Assembly (NCBI RefSeq): GCF_000764185.1 | Contig: NZ_JQEC01000074.1 | Span: forward strand, 1 to 64,000 | Length of the DNA: 64,000 bases | Source of the DNA: Colwellia psychrerythraea | GTDB taxonomy: Bacteria > Pseudomonadota > Gammaproteobacteria > Enterobacterales > Alteromonadaceae | Direction: 5' to 3' | Part shown: positions 37,541 to 52,500 of the stretch, piece by piece | Position numbering within the stretch: the stretch's first letter is position 1 | Layout: each line of letters begins with the position of its first letter | Position numbers and translations under genes: made by a program | Notes under the pieces: generated by a model | Seen by the model: only the letters and a program-made list of their open reading frames with translations | The model's database searches: none | Told to the model about the DNA's origin: nothing

Positions 37541-37551
37541 AAGGAGCTAAA

Positions 37552-40500
37552 ATGTCGTTCGGCTTGTATCTGCGAAAAATTTACATCGTCCTAATTATTA
37601 ATATCATCTTGTTTTCAAGTTTTGTGAAGGCAGATGTTGATATTAGGGTGGGTGATGTTTCTGCATTGTCTAACGATACTGATATTGGTTATGTTGCCAG
37701 TATTTCATTGTGTGGTGAATTAACCGAAATAGAGGCAGGTTCGTCCTCTGAGTTAATAAATTATACTAACGATGATATTGTGTATAACCCTACCAACCCA
37801 TCACAGTGCTCTCTTTATTTCACCTTATCAGGTCCTAGCCGATTCAACCCTGTTTTAAATCTAACTTATCAAGATTCACCAACAGAAAGCTTTTCAGAGT
37901 TCTTTTCCTATGAAGACGCATCGCCTGAATTATCATTTAAGAATGCAAGTATAATAGGTGAGGCTAATGCACAACACCTTATTATTGAAGTTGAAGCTAC
38001 AGATAATCAAGATTTAGCTTATATTTCATTTGATGTTGTAGGCCTTAGTGCTGCAGTTTTGAGAAACTCAGGGGGGGTTGTTGCAAAGGCTAAAGAGGCT
38101 TCTTTTGCTGGTACCGGTGTTGCTAAGCGTGTTTACCCTTCAAGTGATAGTCAAACGATATTTAAGTTATCAATACCATTAAAACAAGCTTTAACTGCTG
38201 AACAAATCGCATTTGATACTATTATATTGTCTGATGTAACCGTGGTGGATGCTTCTGGTAACCATAACTCTATTTCAAAATTAGCTTTTACTGGTGATTC
38301 AATTCAAGAAGAAGCTAAGGCTTTGATTGTTTCTAATACCCGTATTGTTATAAGTAATTCGCTGCAGACACCTGTAATCATCCCAGCGGTTGATTTTCAA
38401 TTTAGAGGTTTGGTTAATTTGCCTGGTGCCGGAAATGGCATTAGCTATATTTCATCGCATCCTGAGCTTGTTAATGTAACGTCAGCAGGTGTTTTATATG
38501 CTTTAAAAGAAACTGCAGGTCAGCAAGTTTTAATTACTATTTCTTATGATGGACTTGAAAGTGTTGTTGTGCCTGTTGAAGCCGATTTTTCTAAAGAAAT
38601 GATAGGTATAACGTTAGCTGGTGTTGATGCTATTAACCCACTGATTCTTCCTAGCCTTAATACATTTTATGATTTACCTGAAATGGTAGGTGTATTTGAC
38701 GATGGAAGTACAACAAGCATTAGTGGTCACTGGACTCCGATTATTACGCTTAACCCTGCAATGAGTGCTTATCTTGCAAAAAATAAATTTCAGCAATTAA
38801 AATCAACTGTCATTATTTCTGAAGGTAGCGATTATGGTATACGTCTTAGTTTGCAAGAGTTACCTGATGTTTTTGCAGATATTCGAGTAAAAGCGATAGA
38901 TAAAGCTCCATCAATTACGTTAGATGTTCCAGCAACTATTTTTTATGATAAAGATCTATTAATTAGTGCTGTTGTCAATGATGATGTTGGCATTAACCAG
39001 GTAGAATTCTTTCTTGATGATGCGAGTATCGGAACAGTTTCTAAACCGCCTTACGAATTGAGGTTACCTTTATCCTCACAGCTAGAAGAGCGAGTTTTAC
39101 AGCTGAAAAGTAAAGTTGTTGATACTGCTGGTCAGCAAACCTTATCTATTGATTATGAGGTAACTGTTAACGCTCCTGCAGAAGTTACAATTCCGGCATA
39201 TAGTTTTGTGAAACCTTTTGATGGTCAGCGTATTGTTGAATCGTCACCTCTAAAAGTTCAAATAGAGTCTTCTTTAGGTACCCTGCCAGATGTTGCTAGA
39301 GCTAGTGGCATCAAACGTGTTGAGTTTTTCTTTGATGGTAAAAAAGTTGGAGAGGCACGCTTCCCTGGTATTGAAATACGAGATGTGCCAGGTAGTGAAG
39401 ATCAGGAAATGTTTGAAACATGGGGTTTGACTGGAAATGTTTCATCTATATCAACCGAGGAATCCTCTATAGCTGTTGGCGCAACCATTTATACCAATTC
39501 AGGGCAGGAGTCAGCACCTTCAAAATTAATTCGTGTCGTAAATAATATTGCACCTACAGTAAATATAGTAACTCCTAGTACAGGGGGAATTGCTACAGCA
39601 GGTCAAAAATTGCCTATAACGATAGAGGTTATTGATGATTCCTTAATGTTAGGAGCAAGTATTGAGATCCTGCTTGAAGATAAAGTGATTGCAAGTAGGA
39701 GTTATTATAACGAATCTTCTGATGTTGAAAGCTTAACGACACAATCAGCATTTCAAAGTTTTTCTTATGATGTATTAGCAGAAGATGTTGGCTCAACATT
39801 AGAGTTACAAGCAAAAGTTACAGATTTTCATCAAGCGATTAGTTTATCTTCAATTGTACGCATCCCGGTTAAAAATGATCAGTTACCTACCATCGCTATC
39901 TCTAACCCAACGGTTGGAGCTTCATTTGTTTCTGGGTTACCAATACAGTTAAGAGCTGATGCAGTAGATGATATTAAGGTAAGCAGAGTAGACTTTTATG
40001 TTAATTCGCAACTAGTTGGCTCTGATCATATTCCTCCATATGCCTACAATTACGAAACACAAAAAGAATTGACGGTTGAACAAAAGCTAACTGTACACGC
40101 TGTTGCTGTTGACTCGTCTGAGCAAGAAGCAATCAGTAATTCTGTCGATGTTACATTAGGGCAAGATGAGGAATCTCCAGTTGTTAACATCAGTTCACCA
40201 TTTATTTCTGCTACAGATGTAGGTGATGATATTGCTGGTGTTATTGCACAAAGTGAATTTGTTTTTAAAGTAACAGGTTTTGATAATGTTGGCGCTGAAC
40301 GTGCTGAGGTCAAAGGAATTAGGCGCGAAGGGCATGCTTTTATTTTAACGGGTAATGCTGATGATATACTGACAGGTGATGATTTTCCAATTCAGAAACT
40401 CCCTGGTGTTTTAAATGCTTATAGTGCACTAAAACTTACTAAAACGCCTGAGTATAAAGATAAAACGTCTGCTGAATACGATAGATACCCTGTTTCTGTT

Positions 40501-43500
40501 ACGGTATTTGATGAAACTGGAAACAGCTCAACCGCAAATATTATCATTGGGGTATACCCAGATAGACCACCAACAGTAACTGATGTAACCACGAATAACT
40601 CAATTTATTTCATTAAAGATATTGCAGAAATCCAAGTTCTTTCAAATGATGACCGAGCCGTGACACGTGTTGAAATCAGCTATAAATTAAACGGTAATCT
40701 TTTAGCATCACGTACGTTTAGTAAAGATAATGGTTTAGTACCAATGTCAATTTTACAAGTAAATGATAGCCTCAATTTATCTGGTTTAGCATTATTGAAT
40801 GAAGAGCAGACGATAATTGTTGAGGTGGTTGCCTTTGATCAACTAGGTCAAGAATCGGCTACATTTGAATCTGAAATAAATGTAACTGGGGATGGAGACG
40901 GCCCACTAGCCACTATTAACAACCCTGTTCCCGGCTCAATACTGTATGTGGATGATAACGTTAGCTTTTCTATCAGAGCTATCGATGGTAGCGGTTTACA
41001 ACAAGTTAGGGTTATAAATGGTGCTGCGGACGTCGCTGTATTTGACTTTAATGAACAACCTAAAGAAATTGATGAAGTTTTTAGTTTAAAAATTCCCCAG
41101 GATAAAGCTACCCTGGTTTTAACTATAATTTCGACTGATGTGTTAGGAAATACGTCAACATTAAAGCAATCTTACGAAATTGAGACAGATGTAAAACCTA
41201 AAATATCAATCCGTCACCCAGCGGCGGGCTCACGCTTAATTGAAGGTGAGAGTTTTACTATAAATGCACTAATTAGTGATAATAGAAGTATTAATTCAGT
41301 TGAGATTTTTATAGAAGATAATGGTGTGCAATCGTTTATTAAGCACTTTTCAGCTAACGAATCTGCACTTATTGTTAATGATGGTGGGTACTTTAGTGCA
41401 ACTTTACGTGTGCCTCATAAACCTGATTCAGGCGAGCTTAAAATAGGTGTGCGTGCACAAGATAGTGCGGGTTTAGTTACTGAGAAATTACTTGATTTAG
41501 AAATATTTGATGACTCCGAAAGTCCTATTATTAATTTAGCGAATCCAGTAGATGACCTAACGCTATATGCAGGTGAGGCATTTAAACTGTCAGGCGTTGC
41601 CAATGATAATATTTATATAAATAAAATCACCCCTGTACTTATTAAAGGCAATGAAGAGATATCATTAAGTTGGGAAGTCTTTACAAGGGAAGACCGTTTA
41701 GAGCAAATTTTAGTAGCCAATAAAGATTCATTTGGCTCAGTTGTAGCGGCAGAAAAATTCTATAGCGATTACAGTGGTCGCATTCGTATTCCTGAAGAAT
41801 TGCAAGATCGCGCGGGAGAAACATTCGACTTTCTTTTGCGTGCTACAGATAACGGTATTAATACTTCAGAATCAAACACAATTAAAATTACGCTTAAACT
41901 TGATGACGAAGCACCGACAATAGAGTTTAAATCACCAAATAAAAACTTAGTTGAAGGACAAGAATCTACACTTTCCTTGGCTATTAGAGATAACATTTCA
42001 GTCGCTAATTACAGTATAAGTTTAGTTGATACCGAATCGAAGGAGGTATTATCTGCAACGGGGTTGAATAAAAAATTAGTCTCTATAATTGATAATAATG
42101 TTCTTGATCTTTCGAAGTATAATCCTTTACCGGCTGAAGGAGTAAAGTTCAGTGTCATTGCTCGAGTAGAAGATAGCTCTGGTAATAAAGCAAATAAAAC
42201 TTTACAAATAAATCTAATGCCAGACCAGCCACCAGTCGTTAAAGTGGTAAATAGGGTCCCTGAAAATAACCTTACTTACGGAGAAACACAATATACACGT
42301 TTAGAGATTACCGATGATTATGTTGCCTCAGGTAATCCCAACCAACTATCCGTGTTATATACATCACTGAAAGGCCTAAATAATATTAACGGCCGTAATT
42401 TGCTTAACGATGTATTTGTGACACCTAATGACGATTTTAACCGATTCAACTTTAACTACCCAGAGGCTGGTAACCTGTCAGGAAGTTTGCAAGTTAACGA
42501 ACAAGACTATTGGTTATTTTCTAAGGATAAAAGCCAGCTTTTAGCGAATAAAGTTTCACAAGTCGAATCTCTAAAGTTATCAGTGGATGGTTACACGGTT
42601 AGTTACCTCATTGAGGTTTATTCCAGTGATATGTGTTCACCGCAATATATGCAATATAAAGTGGCGTCAGCAGATCTAAGTGCTTCAAATGGCATACTTG
42701 ATATCGATTCATATAAGCCGAAATCAGGAAGGGTTGTTATCACCCCGATCATTGATGGTTTAATGGATGAAGAACAATTTATTAAGCAAATATACTTGAG
42801 CTTTCAAGAGCTACCAGATACGTTGAGTTTTACTGACAGAGACGTTAAACGAACAATACGTACACATGATGCCATTCGTTTAATTATCTCAGATTCTGAT
42901 AATACGATAGGAAGAGGCTTTTTAAGCCATGGACCTTTAGTTTCAGTTAATAGTAAAAAAGAAGAGTTAAGCCACTTTCTTCTATCTCCAGCTGATCCAA
43001 CATTTAGCAATATATTTATGTACGCAGCATTGAGTGATAAGTTTAGTACTCAACGATCAGCGCAAGTAACGCCATTAATCAGTACATTTAACTATGTGGC
43101 AGACGAAGAAGATCCATCCTTGACTATTTTATCTCCTGTCGATGGCTCAGTACTAGTGCCAGGAAAAACGATTGAAGTTAGAGTGCAAGTTACTGATGAT
43201 ACTCAAGGTATTAGCAGTATAAGTTTAGCTGATAATATTGGTTATATAGCTGAAGTGACCGGTGAATATCAAAAAAATGATGAGTATGTTTTTCAATATA
43301 CGGCTCCATTGAATCAACGTGGTGGTGAAATACATTTAGCAGTAACATCAAAAGATTTCTCTGGCCGAAGCAGCGCCGTTAGTGTTGCTCTACCCATAGA
43401 AATTAACCAAGCACCTCAATTAAAATTATTATCATTTTCTAGCTATAAAGTTTTCAATCAACACCATAATAGGGATGAATTCACTAAGATTATTGATGAA

Positions 43501-46500
43501 ACAGAACGAGTGAATTACGGCGAGTTTTGGCTTCGTACTGGTGAGGAATTTGAATTATCAACTGAAATAACTGACGATGCGGCTTTAGTTCACTATAAAA
43601 TAATACGTTTTAACCGTGACGGTAGTACTACGGTAGAATTTGAGCATGGCTTTGCTAATCAGTGTCCAGTATTACCAGTATTAACTAGTATAGAAGACAC
43701 TGAACTATTATTTAATCAGGTAGAGCCAACAGAATACGAGGTCTCAGTTGAAGATAACTCAGGGAATATCTCCTCACGAAGGTTTATCATTCACCCGCTA
43801 ACAAATGTAACGCCTGAAATTAGAATAACTACCCCTAGTGAAGGGCAATTCATTGTTGCGGGCACCTTTCAAATCGAAGTGGGGCTACTGGCAGCAGATG
43901 ATCGTGAAATCTCTATCAATGATATACAGATTTACGCAAACGGAGTGCCGTTAACATTTGTAGATATGGGCGGTACTGGTAACTCAGATGCATCTTATGC
44001 CCGAGCATTAAACTCTATTTATGATGCGTTAGAAGTTAAGTACTCTGAAGATATAGCTAAAGAATATGCCCGTTCATCAAGTGATTACTTATTGAACAAA
44101 GTTGCAGTATATAATGTGCCTAGTGGGCTTATTAAGTTTAATGAAAATATTGTCCTCACGGCACAAGTCAAAGACTCTGATAATTCTATCGGGACTACAG
44201 AGGTTACCTTTATTGGTGCCGCAGATGAAATAAACCCTGAAATTGCCATTATAAAACCTATCATAGGTTATGGCCCTCCAGAGTTCTCTGATTTTTCTGT
44301 TGAATATCGCTCATATGATAATGTTAAAGTTGAACAGCTTGTGTTTTCAACCACCTACGGTGCACAGCTCTCTGATGGCAGCTATCAAAAGTTATCATAC
44401 GAATTACCTATTCGCACTATCAATGATATCCGTGCAATTGATCACGAACCTATAACTACTAACAATATCGATACGTTAATTTATAAACAACTTGTGCATG
44501 TTGACCGCTTAGCTGAAATTGCAGGTTTATTTGACTCTTTACCCTTAGCTGATACTGAACGTTTTGATATTTGGGTTAAGGTAGATGCTCGTGATCCATC
44601 AGGCAATATTCGCAGTAGAGAACTCAGTTTTCCAGTGCGAATTGATGAAAGACCTGTAGTTGACATTGTTTCACCTCTAGATGGTAATCAAGTTGTTGAG
44701 CTAACTTCTTTATTAGTAAATACCAATGCTTATGATGATGTTGGTATTGACTCACTTCGTTTAGTTGCCTTATCTGGTTCAATAGGCAATGAGACTGAAA
44801 TATACAATATTTTACTACGACAACCTCCCTATAATTTCAGTGTTGATATGCCAGCATTTAATGCCAGCGATAATGCACAAAACCGTGTGGTTTTAAAAGT
44901 TGAAGCAATTGACACCTATGGTTCGGCTTTTGGTGATTTGGATAAACACAATGCTCTTGAAACCATTGTTGTGCAAATTATAGAAGATGTGCCCCCTGAA
45001 GTGACCATATCTACACCGGTAAACGGTGATGACCCGGTAATTGAAGGGAAAAATGTATTAGTTCAAATTAATGCAATAGATGATGTTGCGATAGATAAAG
45101 TAACGTTAAATGTTGCAAATCTGATTAATGGTGATCGTACTTTTACTGATGTTACCTATCCTTATGAATTCTTTTTGAATATACCCTATGGACAAGCAGG
45201 AAAGGCGATAACATTAAGTGCAAGTGCGACTGAACAACGTAATAGTGGTGTAAAACGTACGGTAGCTGCAACCAATGCTGTTGTGCTTAATATAATTAAG
45301 GATATTGAACCACCAGTATTTCTTCGAGTAGCGCTTCCCCCTGAAGGTGGCACCAGCGTAGCCGAAAAACGTAGTTTCCCCTATCAGTTTGACGTCTCAG
45401 ATAATGTCGGTGTTTCTTCGGTTAGGCTAGTGCTGTTTGTGGATGGTAATAGTGATGGTCAATTCGACTTGCTTGAAAAAGAAAGTGAACAATTATTGAT
45501 TGCTAGTCCTTATGTTGGTCGTTTTAATGTCAGATCTATTAAAGATTATTACCAAGGTGATGTTGCTACTATGCCTGGCCAGTTAGCTATGCAGTTAGTT
45601 ATGTATGCGCAAGATGGTGCGGGTAATGAATCATTCGTCAATAAATCAATTATTTTAGTTAAAAACTCTCCACCTGAAGTGACAGATATAAAGATTTTGG
45701 ATCAACGAGGTAATAACCTTGGCTCAATCGCTGAAATCACCGAAGGAAGAGAGTTTGTTGTCGATGTAGTGGCAAGCGATCCCGAGGTAGGTGTTGACAC
45801 TGTTACCCTGTATAAATCTGTTGGTGAAGGTGATGAACAGGCTTTTCAAGCGGTTTCTACTGATGGTGCGGCCCCTTTCCAATTTCATATCTCAGCACCA
45901 ATAGACCAAGAAGGTAAGACGTTAAACTTTCGTGCCATAGCATTAGATCTTGACGGTAATAGTTCTGAGCAGTCAGCTATTCGATCATTAACTATTATTG
46001 ATGATAAACCGCCGACTGCAGTGATCAAAACGCCAGTGAATAATGCGGTTTTTATCGATGGACAAAGTATTGATATTCAGGTTGAAGCATTAGATGATCT
46101 TGGTGCTGACGGTATTGACCGAGTTGTTTTTTATCTAAACAATAAACCTGTCTATACGGTTTATCAACATACAGAATTAAATGAAAACTATTTTTCCGCA
46201 TTAATTGAGCCACCTGTCGATGTTGATGGATTTTCTATACAGGCTGTTGCCTATGATGTACTTAACCAAGCAGGCAGCTCTAGCGTTGTTAAAATAGGAC
46301 GTATTGATGATACGGTGGCACCTAAACTGTCAATATTAAAACCTTTTAATAACGATATTTTAACTTCCGGTGAGCAGCTTGTAGCTGCGGTTAGTGTGAC
46401 TGATATTGGCATTGAGTCTGAGCGTCGCTTATATATGACTTGGGTACGAGAATACCAGGATAAAGCAGGTATTTGGCAAATGCTTGATACTCGTGAAATT

Positions 46501-49500
46501 GAACTGTTTAGGGATGATGAACCGTCAGGTCGTCCAGATATTCCAGTGAGCGAACCTGATCAGTATTATTATATTTATTGGGCTAGGTTTGCTGATGGCT
46601 CAATATTACAACGTGGCTCACACAATACCGAAAGAGTCCGCATTGAAACGCGAGTTGAAACACCTAATCATGTCATTAAGGAAAGCACAGAACATGAAGT
46701 CGGTATGCCTATTTCTGAGCGACGCTTCCTTGCACCGACAAAGCTAAGCGGCCTGGGTATTGCAAACTCGGTTTATTATTCATCGGTAGCACAGTTTATT
46801 AGTCCTGATCGCGATGGGGCAATGGTGGGTTCTTGGTCAACACATGATCCTGCTCGTTACGATAACTTAACGGTTGCTTCTGACTTTACAGCACAGAAAA
46901 CTGCAAATCAGTGTTCAATGTGTACTGGTATATTCTTAGCTGACTTCGCTTCAGAACAAACAGACTCTGGTGATATTCTACTTTATTCTGAGCTACTTAA
47001 CGGTGCCAGTGAGATCTTCTCAGGCACAATATCAGAAATCTATGCCGATGAAAATGTTGTCTTAACTACAAAACATGGGGTGCCAACCTTTAGTGAAGAC
47101 AGATATAAAAATAGCATCTTTAGAGAGCATCTTGAGGCAGAAATAGCTACAGATCCGGATACTGGTAATACTTATTATGATAATGATTCGGGCGAATTGT
47201 TATTGTTTTCTAATCAAAATGGTGAAGGGCAATTTGGTCTGCCTTATTTATTAGCCGGGCGTGTTGATTTACCTTTTATCGAGGTTTTTGGTTTAGCGAG
47301 AAAAGATGACTTAGTTTTTGTTGCCAACGGTGCAGGCGGAGTTCAAGTCGTCGATATTTCGAATATTCAAGCTCCTTATAGAACAGGGTTTGTTAAGCCT
47401 AATGGTTATGCCAGAGATGTGAAAGTTAGTGGTCATTACGCCTATATTGCGGCTTCCTATGAAGGTGTTGTCGTGGTTGATATCGCGGATCCAAATTTAC
47501 CTATCATTGCCGTATTAGATACCTTGGGCGTTGCAAATAGATTACAAATTGTTGGCAGTAAACTTTATGTGACCGATATGTCAGGTGCGGGTAGGGTTTC
47601 TCAATTAAACGTAGTTAATATCAGTGATCCTTTTCACCCTAAAATGGAAAGGAGCATTGCCATAGAGCCAGCGCGTGAAGACTTTGTCAGTGATGGTGTC
47701 TATGAAGTACATGTCTCGGGTAATAAAGCATATTTAAGTGTTCATTATTCTGACCAAGAAGATAAACAAGTACAAAGTGTGGTGGAAATACTAGACCTTG
47801 AACAGGTTGACCAACCACACGTAGATGCCACTATTCCAGTTGTGATAAATCGAGATGCGTCTGAAGATAACTTTGCTATCAGAGATCTCACTCTTGCTCG
47901 AGGCGCCATTCAAGTGGCTGCGGGAAAATCAGGTATCAATCGTATTGAATTATCTGAACTGACCGTTGTTGCTCATTCACCAGAAGTTGATGAAACATAT
48001 ATTAGTACATCGTTAGATAATATCTCTATTGAGTTGTCGGCAGTTATTACTCATGATGTAAATATTGCGGATTTTGTTGAGGTTTATGAAGGTGCAGTAC
48101 TGTCAGATGGTGATGGCTCTTACTCTATTGGTGAAAATATCTCTGAACGCTTTAGCTTCTCTTTTGCAGAGCGAAACAATCAACCTGCTTATCGCTTTAT
48201 TGATATAAAGCCAAACAAAAAAATAGACCATTTACAGAGCAATCAACAATATGTTGTTGTTGTTAAAAGTGGCTTAACACCACTGTCGGGTAATTCGCTA
48301 AGTCGAGATTATGTGTATTCTTTTTATACATCCCTTGCAGGCTCACAACCATTACCTGATATTAATGTTATAGCGCCAGCTTCTGGTTCAATTGAAGGGG
48401 GTGAACAAATCACCATTGAAGGTGTTAATTTTGGCAATAATCCTAAAGTATATTTAGGCGGGTTACCCCTAGTAGTTAATTCAGTTGAATTAGCTCAATC
48501 GATAGATGAACTAGATAAAGTTATAGTGACAACTATTCCTAACGTAGCAGGGCCTGCTGCAGTAACTGTGGTCACTGAACAAGGTTTAGAAGATACGGTA
48601 GTTGGTGCTTATACTTATTTAGATATTCTGAAAATTTCATTTATTACCCCGTCAGTAGTTGATGTTAGCCAAGTCGGTGAAAATGATCACGTTGAAATTG
48701 TTGGTTATGGTTTTAGTCAAAAAGTAACGGTAAAAGCGTATCCAGTAGGTCAGCCAGAAAAGGCGATATTGGCAACTGTGGATGATAATTACTTATTTTC
48801 TACGCTAGGCCAAGGAGAGCTGACGTTATTAACTCCACAATCAATGAAATGGACTGTGCCTGACTTTGGTAATAACTACCGTGGTTATATTGATGTTGAA
48901 ATTAGTGATGAACAAGGGCGATTTTATTACGCACCTAAATCGTTATTTTATGGCAACCTCTCCGCTAATGTTCATATTAATCTTGAAAAACCTTTTACAT
49001 ATGAAGAAATGAAGGATGAATTATTCGCTATATCACAAGGGGCCGCTTCAACGATTAGCCGAGATCCTGCTAAGTTACCTGCGGGCAAAATTGTTGGTTT
49101 AGCAGTGGATAGTGAAATTGGCCTTGTTTATGCGTTAGGTCGTGGTAGTGGTGTCTCAGGTTCACCTCGAATATCCCCAGCAAGCGTGGTGGATCAAGAG
49201 CAATTTAGGCAATTTATAACACCTAGTTGGCTTGAGCTTATTCACTATGATCGCTCAGCTCTACAAAATACTGCGCCAATGGTGGGCTTAGGTTATTTTG
49301 ATTTACCTCAAGATTTAAATGCCTCGGGCATAGTCCTAGCTGATAACCACCTTTATGTAACAGCCAAGGGCATGCACTTTCCAAATATAGATACACCTTT
49401 TGAAGATTTGGTTTGGCTGCTAACCTATGACAGAGAAGATAGGTTGCCAGGTGAATTAACAGGACAAGATGCACAAAATAGTTCAAAGGACCGAGATATA

Positions 49501-52500
49501 CAATTTAGTATTCCTTTGCCTTTTAATTTGCCGCCATCAGAGATATTGATAAAAGATCAGTTATTAATTACTCATGCAGGGGCTGAAGGGCTGGTGATTG
49601 TCAGTATTGCTGAGCCAGAACGACCAAGTGTGATTAAACATATTAAAAAGTTTAGCCGAAATGGTATTGAACGTGAGCTAAATGTAGCAGCGATTAGCAT
49701 TGAGAAAAACTATCTGTCGGTGTTAGTTAGTGGTTCTACTCGTGTCATTTATGATTTAAGTCGACCAGGTTTACCTCAAATACAGGACCATTCATTATCT
49801 GGAAAAAGAGTCTTAGCTAGTATTGAACAGCAAACAGCTACGGCTTTTTATCAAGATGGTGTTAGTTTATTAAATGATGCTAATATTCAAAACCCGTTAA
49901 TAGCAGCAGGTTATAAAGCTAATGGCTTTACCCTAAAAGGTGAACCACATGCATTGGTCGGCTTAACGTCTTTGGTCGCTAACCTTAATATTGAAAATAT
50001 CTATAAACAGGATAGATTATTTTGTCATAAAGGTTATTTAACATTATTTGATATTAGCCAAAAAACTGATGTAAGTATTAAAGATTTATCGGTGTTAACT
50101 CAATGTAATCATGGTATTGCAACTATGATGTATGAGGCGTACCCTACTTATAAAGCACCATTAGTCTTTAGTGACGATGGTCTTGTGGTAACTATTTCTC
50201 AATACGATGATGGTTTTGATGCATTAACCATTGTTGATACCTATATGCTTGATTTGGTCATGAGTTACCCATCACAACAGCAAACAGGAATTAGCTTAGA
50301 TAACACAATATATTTGAGTTTTTCGCAGCCAATTATCATTCCTGACGGGCAAACCGAAAGCCAATATTTATCTCGTTATCTTGCCTTAATTTATGATGAT
50401 TCGACTGATCTAGGTAAATTAGTTGATATCAATATAATATTAGATGCAAGTAACCCTCGTAAAGTAAGCATTACTCCTACTGAAAATCTCGAGAGTGATA
50501 GCGAATATCACATTATATTAAAAAGTGAACCATCAGATGGTGGCCGTCGTTCGACGGGACTATTTGATCATGTTATTAGTTTTACAACCGGTACAGGCTT
50601 TGGTGAACAACCTGTTATTCATTCAGTTACTCCTCATGTTATTGAGACTACTGGTGGCCTTGTTAATGTAGTGGTATCAAACAGTATCAACCCGAGCTTT
50701 TTAGTGGCTAATTCACCAGCTGTTATTCTGTCTCAAACAAGCTTAGCGGATAATAAAATTGAGTACAGTTTGGAGCTGCCAGAAAATTTAGCTGGCGCTG
50801 CAAGTTTGTCACTTATTGAACCAGATGGTAAACAGGCAACACTTTTGGGAGCTGTGCAATATACAGAGCCTCTTGTTTTAGAAAGTATTTCTCCTGTCGT
50901 TGGCAGTGTAGTTGGTGGAACGACAGTAAAACTAACCGGTAGAGGTTTTAAAGCGGGAGTTGGGTCTACACAGGTATATGTTAATAATATACAAGTCGCC
51001 GCACATAATATAAAAGTCATAGATCAACAAACCCTAGAGTTTATAACCCCACCAGGTCAGCTTGGCTTATCAGATATCCGTGTAGAAACGGTAGGCCAAC
51101 AAGAAACATTGACCGATGCTTTCACTTATCTACAGCCAGTTAAAAGCAATATTACGGCGAATAAAACAGATACATTTTATGATATAAAAATTGATCCCAC
51201 TGGCACATATGCAGTTGCAGCTGCAGGTAATGGAGGTGTGCTTATTATTAATATCGACTCATCAACATTCACGGCTGATGCTGATGATGTGACCAATATT
51301 GATGAATTACGCGATTTGATTGATAAAAATCAAGACAAGATTGATGATCGCATTATTTCTCGTATCAAACTTCCAGGCAGTTATGCTGCACTGGGAATAG
51401 ACCTTTTCTTTGAACGAAATAATGATCGTATATTTATTACTGCAGCTAAACTAGGTGGGTCTACCAAAGACGCCAAACTATTTATTGTCGCGGTTGATAG
51501 CCTCGATATTACCAAGTCAACCATAGTAAATGAACTTCCACTCAATGCTAGTTTTGCAAAAGGCATTGAGGTTAAAAATAATCAAGCGGCTATCGCTATG
51601 GGCGATAAAGGTTTAGGTTTTGTTGATGTCTATCTGCACAGCAAAATCTATTTATCTGACTATATTGCTTTACCAAATAATAAACCTGCATTAGATGTCG
51701 CTAAACTTGCCAACCAAGCGGGTGTTTCTTCACGTTATGCAGTTACCGCGGGAGCGTATAATTTTTCTACTAACCGCTTGGTTGATTCCGAGATTGTTGG
51801 TGGTGGTGGCTTTTATATTATTGAGCGTAACAATAGCAAAGGTTTACAGATACTCTCTAGTCTAGATATTCCTTCCTCTAAGGTTATTCTTGATAATACC
51901 AACTTCTCATCGCCAGTGAATCAATATGCATATCTTGCTGCGGGTGAGATTGGTGTTGTTATAGTGGATATTTCAGATGTACATAATCCAAAAATTATTC
52001 ATCGAATCCAGACTCCTGCTTACGATATTTCACTGCAAGGTAATATTCTTTATGTAGCTCAAGGTGAAATAGGCATCACCAGCTTTGATGTAACTAACCC
52101 CAACGCACCGGTAAAACTTGACAGTTTTGAAGCATTCGACGGCAGTAGTATTGACGTTGTCTTAGCAACTAATTATTCGGCTATTGGCGCCGGTGAAGGC
52201 TCCTTTGGCCATGGTGTTGTACAAGAAACGCCTGACGCTATTTTAAAAATAAACTCAATAGATCCAAGCAATGGCATTCTTGATTTTGATACCGATGAGC
52301 AGCTCAAACTGCGTTTACGCTTTAATAAAGCGATTGATTTATTCGATGCTAACAAAGACCATTTCACTGTATTTGATGAAAGTGGTCAGCCTATATCGAG
52401 TCGTATAGAAATCATCAATAATGATGCCATTATTTACCTAGATAGCAGTGTATCACTTGAAGTTAATGATATTTTAACTGTAGAAGCTACCGCTGGTATC

